Made by a program: the position numbers and the translations under genes
In this document: one piece after another, positions 22,347 to 29,963 of the stretch
Position numbering within the stretch: position 1 is the first letter of the stretch
Layout of the letters: each line of letters opens with the position of its first letter
DNA from: Candidatus Tayloriibacteriota bacterium
GTDB lineage: Bacteria > Patescibacteriota > Minisyncoccia > Phycocordibacterales > PALSA-1337
NCBI GenBank assembly: GCA_026395095.1
Contig: JAPLZI010000056.1
Location: 1-29,963 of the forward strand
DNA length: 29,963 nucleotides
Reading direction: 5' to 3'
The notes under the pieces: generated by a model
Databases searched by the model: none
What the model was told of the DNA's origin: nothing
The model's input: the letters and a program-made list of their open reading frames with translations, nothing else

Positions 22347-22616
22347 GGGTTTAGCAGGACATTATAAGTCGGCGACCCGGAGCGTCGATTCCTCAATACC
22401 CAATGCGCAGGAACGGAATACAAGCCTCCATGCGACGGGGTAAAGCTGGTAACGGCAGGTTGGATCACCGGTTTTATCTTTCCCGGTTTACGATCCAAAA
22501 AAAAAGTGACTTCGTTTGGCCTCCTGCTGAGGTTTGTTGAGTCCCTCGAAGTTCGGCCTGAAAAGTCACATGCTACGGGAGCTCGGTCTCAAAAACCGAG
22601 CTTTTTTTATTTTTTC
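22336..22616 (+). ncRNA. Candidate structured non-coding RNA, family not recognised
   Basis: This 290-bp gap has no convincing open frame but a promoter-like start and a strong terminator. Several stems are visible: ATTGGGT (22344-22350) with ACCCAAT further on, TCGGCG/CGTCGA, TTCCT/AGGAA, TTGGATC/GATCCAA enclosing ACCGG/CCGGT, and GTGACTT/AAGTCAC enclosing CTTCG/CGAAG and CCTC/GAGG. I tried to match RNase P, tmRNA, SRP and common riboswitches and did not find their conserved blocks. It could be a known RNA in a diverged form (6S-like or other) or a new one. Confidence 0.55.
22580..22616 (+). terminator. Strong intrinsic terminator
   Basis: AGCTCGG (22580-22586) pairs with CCGAGCT (22596-22602), followed by a run of T to 22616. 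The T-tract overlaps the end of the convergent gene at 22607. Confidence 0.92.
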
Positions 22617-23119
22617 TTATATTCATTAAAATTCCGACATATAATTGATTTTGCTCGCTGTCCTATGTTTTCGGAAAGTTTAATCATATCCATAAACCGA
22701 ATTAAATCCCTAGAAATCAAACGAGTTTTATATATGGCACTTTTATCCTCATGCATCTGCTCTAATGTTTCCAGGTCTATATGAATTGGATTCTCATTGA
22801 TCACAATAATACTATCAACATCAAGACAGCCCTCGTAATCAGTCCCTTTATCTAAGAAGAATGCATCGCGAAGTCTGCCATAAGGTACTATTGCATCCTT
22901 ATCTTTCTCCTTGAAAAAATTATAGAATCTAGCATATTTTCTCTGAATACAGTCATTAAAAAATTCAATAATATCAGGAAATACGGCGTAGACTCTAGAA
23001 GAAATCAGATAATACATCACTGTTTCTCTTTCATGTCCCAAATCAGTTCCCAGGACAAGAACAAAATGCTTGATTGGAGAATTTCTACAATCAATCATGT
23101 CCCCTATTTCGGGTCTCAT
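22607..23119 (-). CDS. Probable toxin partner of the Panacea-domain antitoxin
   Basis: The 170-residue product is encoded with a 4-bp overlap (ATGA) after the Panacea-domain gene, the arrangement of a toxin-antitoxin pair. The N-terminus R-P-E-I-G-D-M-I-D-C-R-N-S-P-I-K-H-F-V-L-V-L-G recalls the strand pattern of PemK-like proteins but no catalytic motif can be confirmed; the rest is unknown to me, with a helical C-terminus. In known PanAT systems the toxin next to a Panacea gene varies widely. The toxin role is inferred from context only. Confidence 0.55.
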   Translation of the reverse strand: MRPEIGDMIDCRNSPIKHFVLVLGTDLGHERETVMYYLISSRVYAVFPDIIEFFNDCIQRKYARFYNFFKEKDKDAIVPYGRLRDAFFLDKGTDYEGCLDVDSIIVINENPIHIDLETLEQMHEDKSAIYKTRLISRDLIRFMDMIKLSENIGQRAKSIICRNFNEYKKK

Positions 23120-23649
23120 TTTCCGGCATAGGCCGGGATGATTTTTCTAATATCAAGCTCTTTAGCAAGCGCATAATCGATTGGCCCGTTAACGCTTGAA
23201 AGAAGCCATGGTTTTTCCTTGTGGGTCTGTTCGGAAAGTTCTTTTGCTCCACTCTTTCTGAATTGTTTCGCTACCACAGTGATAAGGTTAGCCTCAAATA
23301 GTGAGAGTTTCTTGTTCAAATCTATGTCTTTATCGCTCTTGGAAAGCACAAGTTTTCCAAATTTGTCCTTATCCGGTGCCAGGGCAATATATTTCGAAAG
23401 TTGCGGTTTACAATTCTCTCCCAAAATCATCTCCATGGACAAAAGATCAATTTCATTCTTTATCACGGTCGGCACCGGTCCATATGGTAATTTGTAATAT
23501 ATATCGCTAGTAACTGAAGCTCCTCTTGTGGCATAGGCAACAAAGTCGATGTAATAAAAAAGCTTAAAAAGCTTTGTAACATATGGCTTTTCTGTATTTT
23601 GAGCCAAATATGAGGCAATTAATCCAATTTTTTCAAAATCTATTTTCAT
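23116..23649 (-). CDS. Panacea (SocA-like, DUF4065) domain protein, probable antitoxin
   Basis: The 177-residue product has K-L-F-K-L-F-Y-Y-I-D-F-V-A-Y near 25-38, then V-T-S-D-I-Y-Y-K-L-P-Y-G-P-V-P near 47-60, matching the Panacea/SocA-like pattern of a conserved Y-x-x-D-F and GPVP. Panacea domains neutralise diverse toxins by direct binding (known from PanAT studies). It has its own extended -10 (TGA-TACAAT, 23664-23656), six nt before the ATG, with TTGCCA upstream. It lies about 60 nt after the restriction-modification operon in the same direction. Confidence 0.75.
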   Translation of the reverse strand: MKIDFEKIGLIASYLAQNTEKPYVTKLFKLFYYIDFVAYATRGASVTSDIYYKLPYGPVPTVIKNEIDLLSMEMILGENCKPQLSKYIALAPDKDKFGKLVLSKSDKDIDLNKKLSLFEANLITVVAKQFRKSGAKELSEQTHKEKPWLLSSVNGPIDYALAKELDIRKIIPAYAGK

Positions 23650-23712
23650 GCGGGTATTGTATCATTAAATGAGAATAATTTGGCAATATTGTGGAATTGG
23701 TATTTTACAGGT

Positions 23713-24732
23713 TTAATTTTGCATTCCGCCAACCCCATGAAACTCTCTCATTTCCTTAAAAATCAGTAGTAAACGGTCTCTTTTCTTTTCCTCCTCAGAT
23801 CCGTGTTCATATTTAAGATTATTGGCTTCAGTGATGTATAGAGCTAGATTTGATTCAGTAAATTGATCTTTAAACAATGACGTGGCTAATTTATAGGTAG
23901 CTACTTTCTCAACATCATCTATAGACTGTAAATAATTAGAAAAATTCTGCTGAAACTTTTGGTCATCTTCGGTGTAGCCACTAAATGCCCGAACTCTGCC
24001 CGTAAGTCCAAAAGTCCATGGCCTTCGGACAATGGAATCCACACGGTGACTAGGATCATATGGCGAGAGAATAAATGTAAGAATCTTGGCCCATCTAACC
24101 GGATCAACCTCCGGAAATAATTCCTCGCTAATCTCATTCAACTGTTTATCGAAATCATTTTTATTAGCGGCTCCAATTCTGCTTATGGCGAAATCAAAAA
24201 ACCTATTCAAGATAGTGTGGTTAATAATGCCTTCACTATTTAAACTTGCATATGTGATCAGCCAATTTTTAGGAAAGTAATTTTCCCATATACTAAACTT
24301 GCATGGTGAATCAGCAATTTTTTCAAATAATACCGGTAAAAAATGAGAGAATACTTGCTCAATATACATATACTTTAGGTCACTATTATCTTTTTTAACC
24401 AGTCTAAACTCTTCCTTATGCGAATCAATATGTTTTGAAAACTGCTCAAAGAAACTATAAATGCTCATACTATTATCGATTAAAACACGACCTGTAATAT
24501 CATCAAGAAGAACTGATAGCGTCGAGAGAAGTTGATAGTATTGTGACCATACATCAATAGATTTATCCCCTTGTCCAAGATATGACATTTCTTTTGTCCA
24601 GATTAGAAAATGCCAGCCTAATAGATTTTCAAATAGATCAGAGTAAAATATATTTGATAATGTTCGATTAAATATGGTGACACGAAAATCATCCATAAGT
24701 CTTTTGATTGTTTCTATATTTTGGTTAGTCAT
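23713..24732 (-). CDS. Unknown 339-residue protein in the restriction-modification operon
   Basis: The frame overlaps the end of the membrane-protein gene by eight nt, so translation is probably coupled. The protein appears soluble and mostly helical, rich in aromatic residues (Phe, Tyr, Trp). I see no nuclease, ATPase or methyltransferase motif. A segment R-V-D-S-I-V-R-R-P-W-T-F-G-L-T-G-R-V-R-A-F near 245-265 is basic and distinctive. Position third after a type ISP-like enzyme and a membrane protein suggests an accessory or effector role, but this is inference only. Confidence 0.65.
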   Translation of the reverse strand: MTNQNIETIKRLMDDFRVTIFNRTLSNIFYSDLFENLLGWHFLIWTKEMSYLGQGDKSIDVWSQYYQLLSTLSVLLDDITGRVLIDNSMSIYSFFEQFSKHIDSHKEEFRLVKKDNSDLKYMYIEQVFSHFLPVLFEKIADSPCKFSIWENYFPKNWLITYASLNSEGIINHTILNRFFDFAISRIGAANKNDFDKQLNEISEELFPEVDPVRWAKILTFILSPYDPSHRVDSIVRRPWTFGLTGRVRAFSGYTEDDQKFQQNFSNYLQSIDDVEKVATYKLATSLFKDQFTESNLALYITEANNLKYEHGSEEEKKRDRLLLIFKEMREFHGVGGMQN

Positions 24733-25303
24733 CTTTTTTAATTAAACCCGAAATAGTCGCTGTAAATTTTTTCAGTAAATCAAATTCATCACCTATACTA
24801 AAACCTTTTTGATCAGATTTTTGCAGAGTACGATCAACCTTACTGCTCCAAACAGACCGCCAACTTATTATTGCATCCTGACCGACATTTGTTTGATCGA
24901 GATATTTAGATCGGTACTTCCAGAGATCTCCTTTAACCCATTTGTATATGTTTAGAATAGTAAATAGAATCTCAACCATACCCAGAGCCCAAACGAAAAA
25001 TATTATGAATCGAGATAGAATATTCTCGGAAAAACCCCAAAACAGTAGTGGTAAAAATATCATCCCAGCAAATATCAATAACTCCTTAAATCTCAATACT
25101 TCATCTAATATCACGCGTGTATCTAATTTCAAAAAACCCTCATTGTTTTCATTACGTTTGTGTATGATTTCTTCTTGTAGGATTGCAATAACAAGAGGAA
25201 TTAGTATTGCCAACATGGCTAGACCCGCGTTTTGCATCACTCCAATCAAGGTGTCTGATAGTAACCAGTGACTTATGAAGAAAGAAACGGCACCTTCAAT
25301 CAT
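24725..25303 (-). CDS. Membrane protein coupled to the restriction-modification gene
   Basis: The 192-residue product has three predicted membrane helices (about 24-44, 72-91 and 95-118) and a basic cytoplasmic tail of about 70 residues. ATG 25303 overlaps the stop of the restriction-modification gene (ATGA), a sign of translational coupling. A Q-E-E-I-I-H-K-R-N-E-N-N loop follows the first helix. I do not recognise the family. Membrane proteins encoded this way with defence enzymes may act as membrane effectors, but there is no direct motif for that here. Confidence 0.7.
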   Translation of the reverse strand: MIEGAVSFFISHWLLSDTLIGVMQNAGLAMLAILIPLVIAILQEEIIHKRNENNEGFLKLDTRVILDEVLRFKELLIFAGMIFLPLLFWGFSENILSRFIIFFVWALGMVEILFTILNIYKWVKGDLWKYRSKYLDQTNVGQDAIISWRSVWSSKVDRTLQKSDQKGFSIGDEFDLLKKFTATISGLIKKDD

Positions 25304-28254
25304 GTTATTTTTTGAATATCATTCATGACCCTCCCCGTCTCCACCAGTGCCATAATCACCTTCTGATAGTGTTCAATATCCTCATTTGTCAGTTTCCTGC
25401 CCTGCCGGTCTTTTAGCCACTTCTGCGCCGGTTGGTAACCGCCTATGTAAAAATTCCAGGCATCCTCCGGCACACCGCCAAAATACTGCTCCTTATTGAT
25501 GAATACCTTACCATCCTCGTATTTTGGATATTTTGCCTCCACCATATCGCTACCAGGTTCCGGAAAAATTGTTATTAGGTGCTTCAGTTTCGGTGATTCC
25601 ATGAGATGAAGCTCGCGCAATTCCTTACCTAGAGCTACAAGCGATTTGAACGACTCCACATCTTTCGGATACGGTACCCGTGGAAAATCAATCTTTAGAA
25701 ATTCCTTGTATTTTTCACGGTAATTTGGTGAATGTAAAACAGCGTAGATATAATCAAAAATATCCTCTGGTGTAGTTTTGCCAACAATTTTCTCTATTTC
25801 CGTAACAATTTCCTTCTTAAGATTTGGTACCTTTGATCCATCGTCGGCATCATATAGATAGAGTGGAAAAACATAACCAACTTCTCCAGTTTGCAAAGAA
25901 ACAGTGCAACGCTCTGTCATTTTATTTGAAATAAAAACATGTTGCCAATGATTGAAGGAGGTAAGCCTTTTTGTAGATAGCAGGGCTAGATTGTTCTTGT
26001 TAAGGTGCTCCATCACATCGCGTCTAGGATATGCAACAATTCCTTTTGTGGTTCCAGAATAAAACGACCAACGAACATCAAATGGTCTATACAATATCTG
26101 AGTATCAGTCGCCTTAGTAAGATCATTCCGTGCTGTTTTAAGATTCCAGTCGCGTGAATCACGAACCTTATATTTTGTATGCATCAATGAATCATCGTTT
26201 GCGTCAAAATCTGAACGGACATTATCAAGCTCCTGTTTTGTAAATTGAACTACAAGAGAGTCTTTCTGAGTTTCTATTCCGGATGATGAGATAGGAAATA
26301 GTTCATCAACCTTAAACCCTTTCTCATACTCCTCACTTGCACCAAAATCCTTTGGTACAAAGAAGTAGTACGGTTCGGTGTATTCAAGCTTGTTCCACTT
26401 TATCGTCGCCAAATTACTCTTGTTGAGCTCGTCAAACTTGCTCTCGCGTTTTCCGTATAATTCGGCATGATGCACGATACCCAATCCTTTCTTCTTCCCT
26501 TCCCTGCGCACAAAAATAGAAATGGCTACTCCCTGCTGAATATCAAAGACATTTTCATCTTTTCCGCCGTCGAGCGCTTTCTCTTTTTTCTTGGAGTTAC
26601 CATGTAGATCGAGAACATAAATATCATCAAATGTTTCGAGTAGGTGCTTCCTCATCTGGCGATGTGTGATGCCGTCAATGAAGGAATTATTGGTAATCAT
26701 GGCCACAATGCCGTTTCCATTCTTTTCAATGAAGTATTCTGAGAAGCGGAGGAACTTGATGTAATCGTCGTCGAGATTGATCTTGCGTTCACCGAGATCT
26801 TTTTTGTAGACCTTGATGAGCTTTTGTATCCACTCCCCCTTATTCGACGAGCTAACACTATATGGCGGATTACCGATGACCACCATAATCGGCATATCAT
26901 TCTTAATGCGCGCAGCCAGATTGCTCTCTTCGGTTACCGCTGTGCCAAAGCCCCCAAACAGCGAATCCTCGACTTTGATCCCCTGTTCCAGGGAATTGGT
27001 CAGGTAAAGCCCGAGACGATGATCAAAATCGGCAATACCACTATCATGTAGCGTCATAGCAATCTTTAGATGAGCGATCGTGTACGGAGCCATCATGAGT
27101 TCGAAACCATGCAAGCGAGGCAAAAGATCGCTCTCCACATATGATTTCCACCTGCCTTCCTGACCAGTGAAGCGCTTATGAATATGTTTTATCGTTTCGT
27201 TTAGGAAAGTGCCGGTACCTGTAGCCGGATCAAGCACCTGAACCTTATGGATGGACTCTCTGGCCGTTTTGCTCTGATTGGTACTCTTTACTTCGGTTTT
27301 AGCCGTGTCTGACAGACCGCCAATCAAACCAAAATCTTTCTCCAAAAGATAATCGGCTGCGCGGATGATGAACCGCACGACTGGCAGGATAACCGGATCG
27401 GCTGTCTCTTTGTCATCATTGCCATGTAAACCCTTTTGCGTCACATAGGCGTTCATAAGCACATGAACATCGCTATGTTTTAGGACTTCGCACAATTCAT
27501 TGACGATGACTTTTAAGCGCCCATCGAAGTCTGGTCCGGCAATATGGTTGAAAAATTGTCGTAGGAATGGATTTGACCTTGGTATTAATTCGCGCGCTTC
27601 TTCACGGGTAAAATTATCAGACGTCTTATCCTCATAACGAGCCGCGAACAGACCGTACACCAGTGTCTGCGCATACATATCGGCAAACTGCTGTTCCGTC
27701 AAATCATGAATCAGAATCTTTTTGAACGACTCATACATTCGCCGAAGTTCTTCATTGCGTTCATGTTCATTCGTCACATATTCGTTTACCTTGTCTCGAA
27801 TGCGTCTAGCCTTATCCCCCATGATTTTTGCCAACTTACTACACGAGGTAATCCTTTTATTTGGCACAATTTCATTGCCGATAATCTTCGCAACAATGAT
27901 TGGCTCACCATATTTATTTCCATGTCTGTAAAAACGAAACTCCAATGAGTTCGTCAAAATGAGCGAACCATATTCAAGATATCTCTCCATCTGCTCACCT
28001 TTCTCAGTTTCATCTAGATTGACAGTGACATCCTTGGCTTCAACATATCCAGCACTTAATTCCTTTGAATGCATCAAGGCAAAGTCAGGTGCGCCATGCT
28101 CGGAATGCTTGGGGTCATTGATTGCCTGTAGTTTCGGAACTGCGGACTCGAAAAGCGCCTTCAAGGCCGGACGGTAGGCATGCTCTCTGGCCTGACCACT
28201 CTTAAATTCGGTAGTTATGGCAGAAACATAGGCTTCAACTGGATTTTCTTTCAT
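25300..28254 (-). CDS. Type ISP-like restriction-modification enzyme (nuclease plus N6-adenine methyltransferase)
   Basis: The 984-residue product has an N-terminal PD-(D/E)xK-type nuclease: GAPDFALM with Asp57 and YVEAK with Glu72 and Lys74. A helical spacer precedes the methyltransferase: motif I LDPATGTGTF at 341-350 and catalytic NPPY at 462-465, typical of N6-adenine modification. The C-terminal third, including L-Y-R-P-F-D-V-R-W-S-F-Y, resembles the target-recognition part of type ISP enzymes. No helicase motifs are seen, unlike LlaGI-type enzymes, so it may cut like type IIG proteins. ATG 28254 follows TGC-TACAAT (28270-28262) by seven nt. First gene of an operon with the two overlapping genes downstream. 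Confidence 0.88.
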   Translation of the reverse strand: MKENPVEAYVSAITTEFKSGQAREHAYRPALKALFESAVPKLQAINDPKHSEHGAPDFALMHSKELSAGYVEAKDVTVNLDETEKGEQMERYLEYGSLILTNSLEFRFYRHGNKYGEPIIVAKIIGNEIVPNKRITSCSKLAKIMGDKARRIRDKVNEYVTNEHERNEELRRMYESFKKILIHDLTEQQFADMYAQTLVYGLFAARYEDKTSDNFTREEARELIPRSNPFLRQFFNHIAGPDFDGRLKVIVNELCEVLKHSDVHVLMNAYVTQKGLHGNDDKETADPVILPVVRFIIRAADYLLEKDFGLIGGLSDTAKTEVKSTNQSKTARESIHKVQVLDPATGTGTFLNETIKHIHKRFTGQEGRWKSYVESDLLPRLHGFELMMAPYTIAHLKIAMTLHDSGIADFDHRLGLYLTNSLEQGIKVEDSLFGGFGTAVTEESNLAARIKNDMPIMVVIGNPPYSVSSSNKGEWIQKLIKVYKKDLGERKINLDDDYIKFLRFSEYFIEKNGNGIVAMITNNSFIDGITHRQMRKHLLETFDDIYVLDLHGNSKKKEKALDGGKDENVFDIQQGVAISIFVRREGKKKGLGIVHHAELYGKRESKFDELNKSNLATIKWNKLEYTEPYYFFVPKDFGASEEYEKGFKVDELFPISSSGIETQKDSLVVQFTKQELDNVRSDFDANDDSLMHTKYKVRDSRDWNLKTARNDLTKATDTQILYRPFDVRWSFYSGTTKGIVAYPRRDVMEHLNKNNLALLSTKRLTSFNHWQHVFISNKMTERCTVSLQTGEVGYVFPLYLYDADDGSKVPNLKKEIVTEIEKIVGKTTPEDIFDYIYAVLHSPNYREKYKEFLKIDFPRVPYPKDVESFKSLVALGKELRELHLMESPKLKHLITIFPEPGSDMVEAKYPKYEDGKVFINKEQYFGGVPEDAWNFYIGGYQPAQKWLKDRQGRKLTNEDIEHYQKVIMALVETGRVMNDIQKIT

Positions 28255-28322
28255 CCTTTAAATTGTAGCATTTCCTGCACCAAATCTGCTATCATACCTC
28301 CATTAATACTATCAGCATTCGC

Positions 28323-29963
28323 ATGAACCCCATTGACCCAAAACTCACTGCAACACGCCACACCCTCGCCCACCTGCTCGCGGCAGCGGTTTTGGAGATT
28401 TACCCAGATGCTAAGCCGACCATCGGCCCAGCTATTGATAACGGTTTCTATTATGACTTTGAATTCAGCAAACCTATCGCCGAATTCGAACTAAAGGATA
28501 TTGAAAAGAGGATGAGAAAGCTTCTGCCGTCATGGAAGGAGATGACTGGCAAGGAAGTATCGAAAAATGAGGCCTGGGATATATTCAAGGAAAATCCCTA
28601 CAAGCTAGAACTCATTGATGAGATTGTCGGAAAGAAGGAGCCCATCACACTTTATTCGGCCGGTAATTTCACCGATCTCTGCCGCGGTGGCCATGTTGAG
28701 AACCCGTCAAAGGAGATTGCGCCGGATTCATTCAAGCTAGACCGAATTGCTGGCGCCTACTGGCGAGGAGATGAGAAAAACAAAATGCTTACGCGTATTT
28801 ATGGTCTGGCTTTTGGTTCAAAAAAAGACCTCGATGCGTACATAACCATGATGAAGGAAGCCGAAAAGAGGGACCACAAAAAACTTGGGCGGGAATTCGG
28901 TCTTTATATGTTTCATGAAACTGCGCCTGGTATGCCCTACTGGCTTCCAAAGGGGCTGACTATTTATAACGAACTAGTCAATTTTTGGCGCCAGGAGCAT
29001 GCAACTTTAGGATACCAAGAAATCGCCAGCCCTCTCGTTAACAAAGCGGAGCTGTGGAAAACATCCGGACATTGGGAGCATTATAAGGATGATATGTTCA
29101 TTGCAGATATGGGTGAACACGAGGTTTATGGCATCAAACCCATGAATTGTCCGAACGCCATGATCGTTTTCCAATCAATGCAAGTAAGCTACAAGGATTT
29201 GCCACTCCGCCTTTCTGACACTGACAGGCTTCATAGATATGAACGTTCCGGAACATTGAATGGACTGCTCCGTTGTCGTTCATTTCAGCAGGACGATTCA
29301 CACAATTTTATTTCCGAAGATATGATAGCTAGTGAATACATGCATATATTCGAATTGTGCAAAAAATTTTATGGTATTTTTGGATTGGAATATTCCTTTC
29401 GGCTCGGCACACGCCCCAAACAATTCATGGGCGAGATTGCTACATGGGACAAGGCAGAGAAAGCACTTCATGAAATATTAAAAAAATCTGACAAAGCATA
29501 TTCCATAGCCGAAGGTGATGGTGCCTTCTATGGACCAAAAATTGACATTCTTATGAGAGATTCACTTGGCAGAGAATGGCAGATGGGTACGATTCAGCTT
29601 GATTTCCAACAGCCACAGCGCTTTGGGCTTGAATATACTGACAAAGACAGTAAGAAAAAAACTCCCGTAGTAATCCACCGAGTTATCTATGGTTCACTCG
29701 AAAGGTTTATCGGCATCCTCGTCGAGCATTGTGCTTGCAACTTCCCTCTCTGGCTCTCGCCGGTGCAGGTGAAGGTGATTCCTGTCGCGGAAGCCTTCGC
29801 TGAAGCAGCCAAAAAAGTCCACGAATCACTGCGCGCGATTATGGTCAGATCAGAGATAGATTTGTCCAACGACAGTTTCGGCAAGAAGGTCAGAAATGCA
29901 AAAACTACACGAATCCCCTATTTTATTATTCTTGGAGAAAAAGACATTCAGGCCGGAAAAGTT
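28323..29963 (+). CDS. thrS: Threonyl-tRNA synthetase lacking the N-terminal TGS domain, 3' end outside window
   Basis: The open frame of 547 codons starts at ATG 28323 and continues off the right edge. It begins directly with the editing domain: RHTLAH (His13, His17) and C120-RGGH124. The catalytic core shows PMNCPN with Cys276, a motif 2 LRCRSFQQDDSHNF with His327, and IHRVIYGSLERF (motif 3). It charges tRNA-Thr and hydrolyses mis-made Ser-tRNA. The about 60-residue TGS domain common in bacteria is absent and there is no room for it between the start and the divergent gene. Possible extended -10 TGC-TATCAT at 28287-28295. The anticodon-binding domain (from PVQVKVIPVAEAF) is cut by the window. 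Confidence 0.95.
   Translation, partial: MNPIDPKLTATRHTLAHLLAAAVLEIYPDAKPTIGPAIDNGFYYDFEFSKPIAEFELKDIEKRMRKLLPSWKEMTGKEVSKNEAWDIFKENPYKLELIDEIVGKKEPITLYSAGNFTDLCRGGHVENPSKEIAPDSFKLDRIAGAYWRGDEKNKMLTRIYGLAFGSKKDLDAYITMMKEAEKRDHKKLGREFGLYMFHETAPGMPYWLPKGLTIYNELVNFWRQEHATLGYQEIASPLVNKAELWKTSGHWEHYKDDMFIADMGEHEVYGIKPMNCPNAMIVFQSMQVSYKDLPLRLSDTDRLHRYERSGTLNGLLRCRSFQQDDSHNFISEDMIASEYMHIFELCKKFYGIFGLEYSFRLGTRPKQFMGEIATWDKAEKALHEILKKSDKAYSIAEGDGAFYGPKIDILMRDSLGREWQMGTIQLDFQQPQRFGLEYTDKDSKKKTPVVIHRVIYGSLERFIGILVEHCACNFPLWLSPVQVKVIPVAEAFAEAAKKVHESLRAIMVRSEIDLSNDSFGKKVRNAKTTRIPYFIILGEKDIQAGKV

Noticed and set aside
22506..22784. Plus-strand 92-codon frame downstream of dnaE
   Set aside because: It crosses a strong terminator and overlaps the toxin-like gene on the other strand; it is likely chance.
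28261..28322. A small gene between the restriction enzyme and thrS
   Set aside because: Only 68 bp, filled by divergent promoter elements.

Overview
The window looks like a chromosomal piece of a Patescibacteria (CPR) bacterium, probably of the Paceibacteria/Parcubacteria type. The evidence is indirect: a threonyl-tRNA synthetase that starts directly in its editing domain, a secreted peptidoglycan-binding/FN3 protein, a Pro/Val-rich surface protein next to a sortase, several small membrane and receiver-like proteins without clear relatives, almost no Shine-Dalgarno sequences, and many start codons only 6-10 nt downstream of an extended -10 box. No rRNA, CRISPR array or transposase was seen. 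Assignments rest on motifs read by eye.

Layout. (1) 1-575: 5' part of truD, running off the left edge. (2) About 645-4604: an accessory island in which four copies of a 92-bp repeat, all in the same orientation, separate small cargo genes: two Nudix hydrolases, a third Nudix gene, an ADP-ribosyltransferase-like gene broken by a 30-bp tandem duplication, a ParB-like protein and a RhuM/Fic toxin-like protein. This resembles a cassette array, but no integrase is in view. (3) 4637-10477: a lipoprotein metalloprotease, a SAM methyltransferase, two divergent receiver-like proteins sharing a promoter region, two small exported/membrane proteins and an unknown protein, with clear terminators between most units. 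(4) 10546-10847: a newly noticed 48-codon gene with its own promoter, terminator and a start-codon hairpin. (5) 10874-16238: a minus-strand cell-surface block: PG-binding/FN3 protein, sortase, repeat-rich surface protein (its frame overlaps the sortase), PAS protein, histidine kinase and OmpR-type regulator. A divergent ECF sigma gene sits across an intergenic region holding three pairs of TTAA repeats at 11-bp spacing. (6) 17036-22318: membrane protein, tRNA-Leu(UAA), GAF protein, rnhB and dnaE; dnaE carries an in-frame palindromic insertion. (7) 22336-22616: a probable structured non-coding RNA with promoter and terminator. (8) 22607-28254: a minus-strand defence block: type ISP-like restriction-modification enzyme, overlapping membrane protein, overlapping unknown protein, then a Panacea-type toxin-antitoxin pair. 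(9) 28323-end: thrS, running off the right edge.

How it works together: housekeeping genes (truD, rnhB, dnaE, tRNA-Leu, thrS) frame two accessory blocks. The 0.6-4.6 kb block looks like exchangeable cargo with a repeat-based boundary. The 22.6-28.3 kb block looks like a defence operon in which a restriction-modification enzyme is translationally coupled to two uncharacterised proteins. The surface block links an apparent two-component/PAS sensing module to secretion and sortase anchoring of a large envelope protein.
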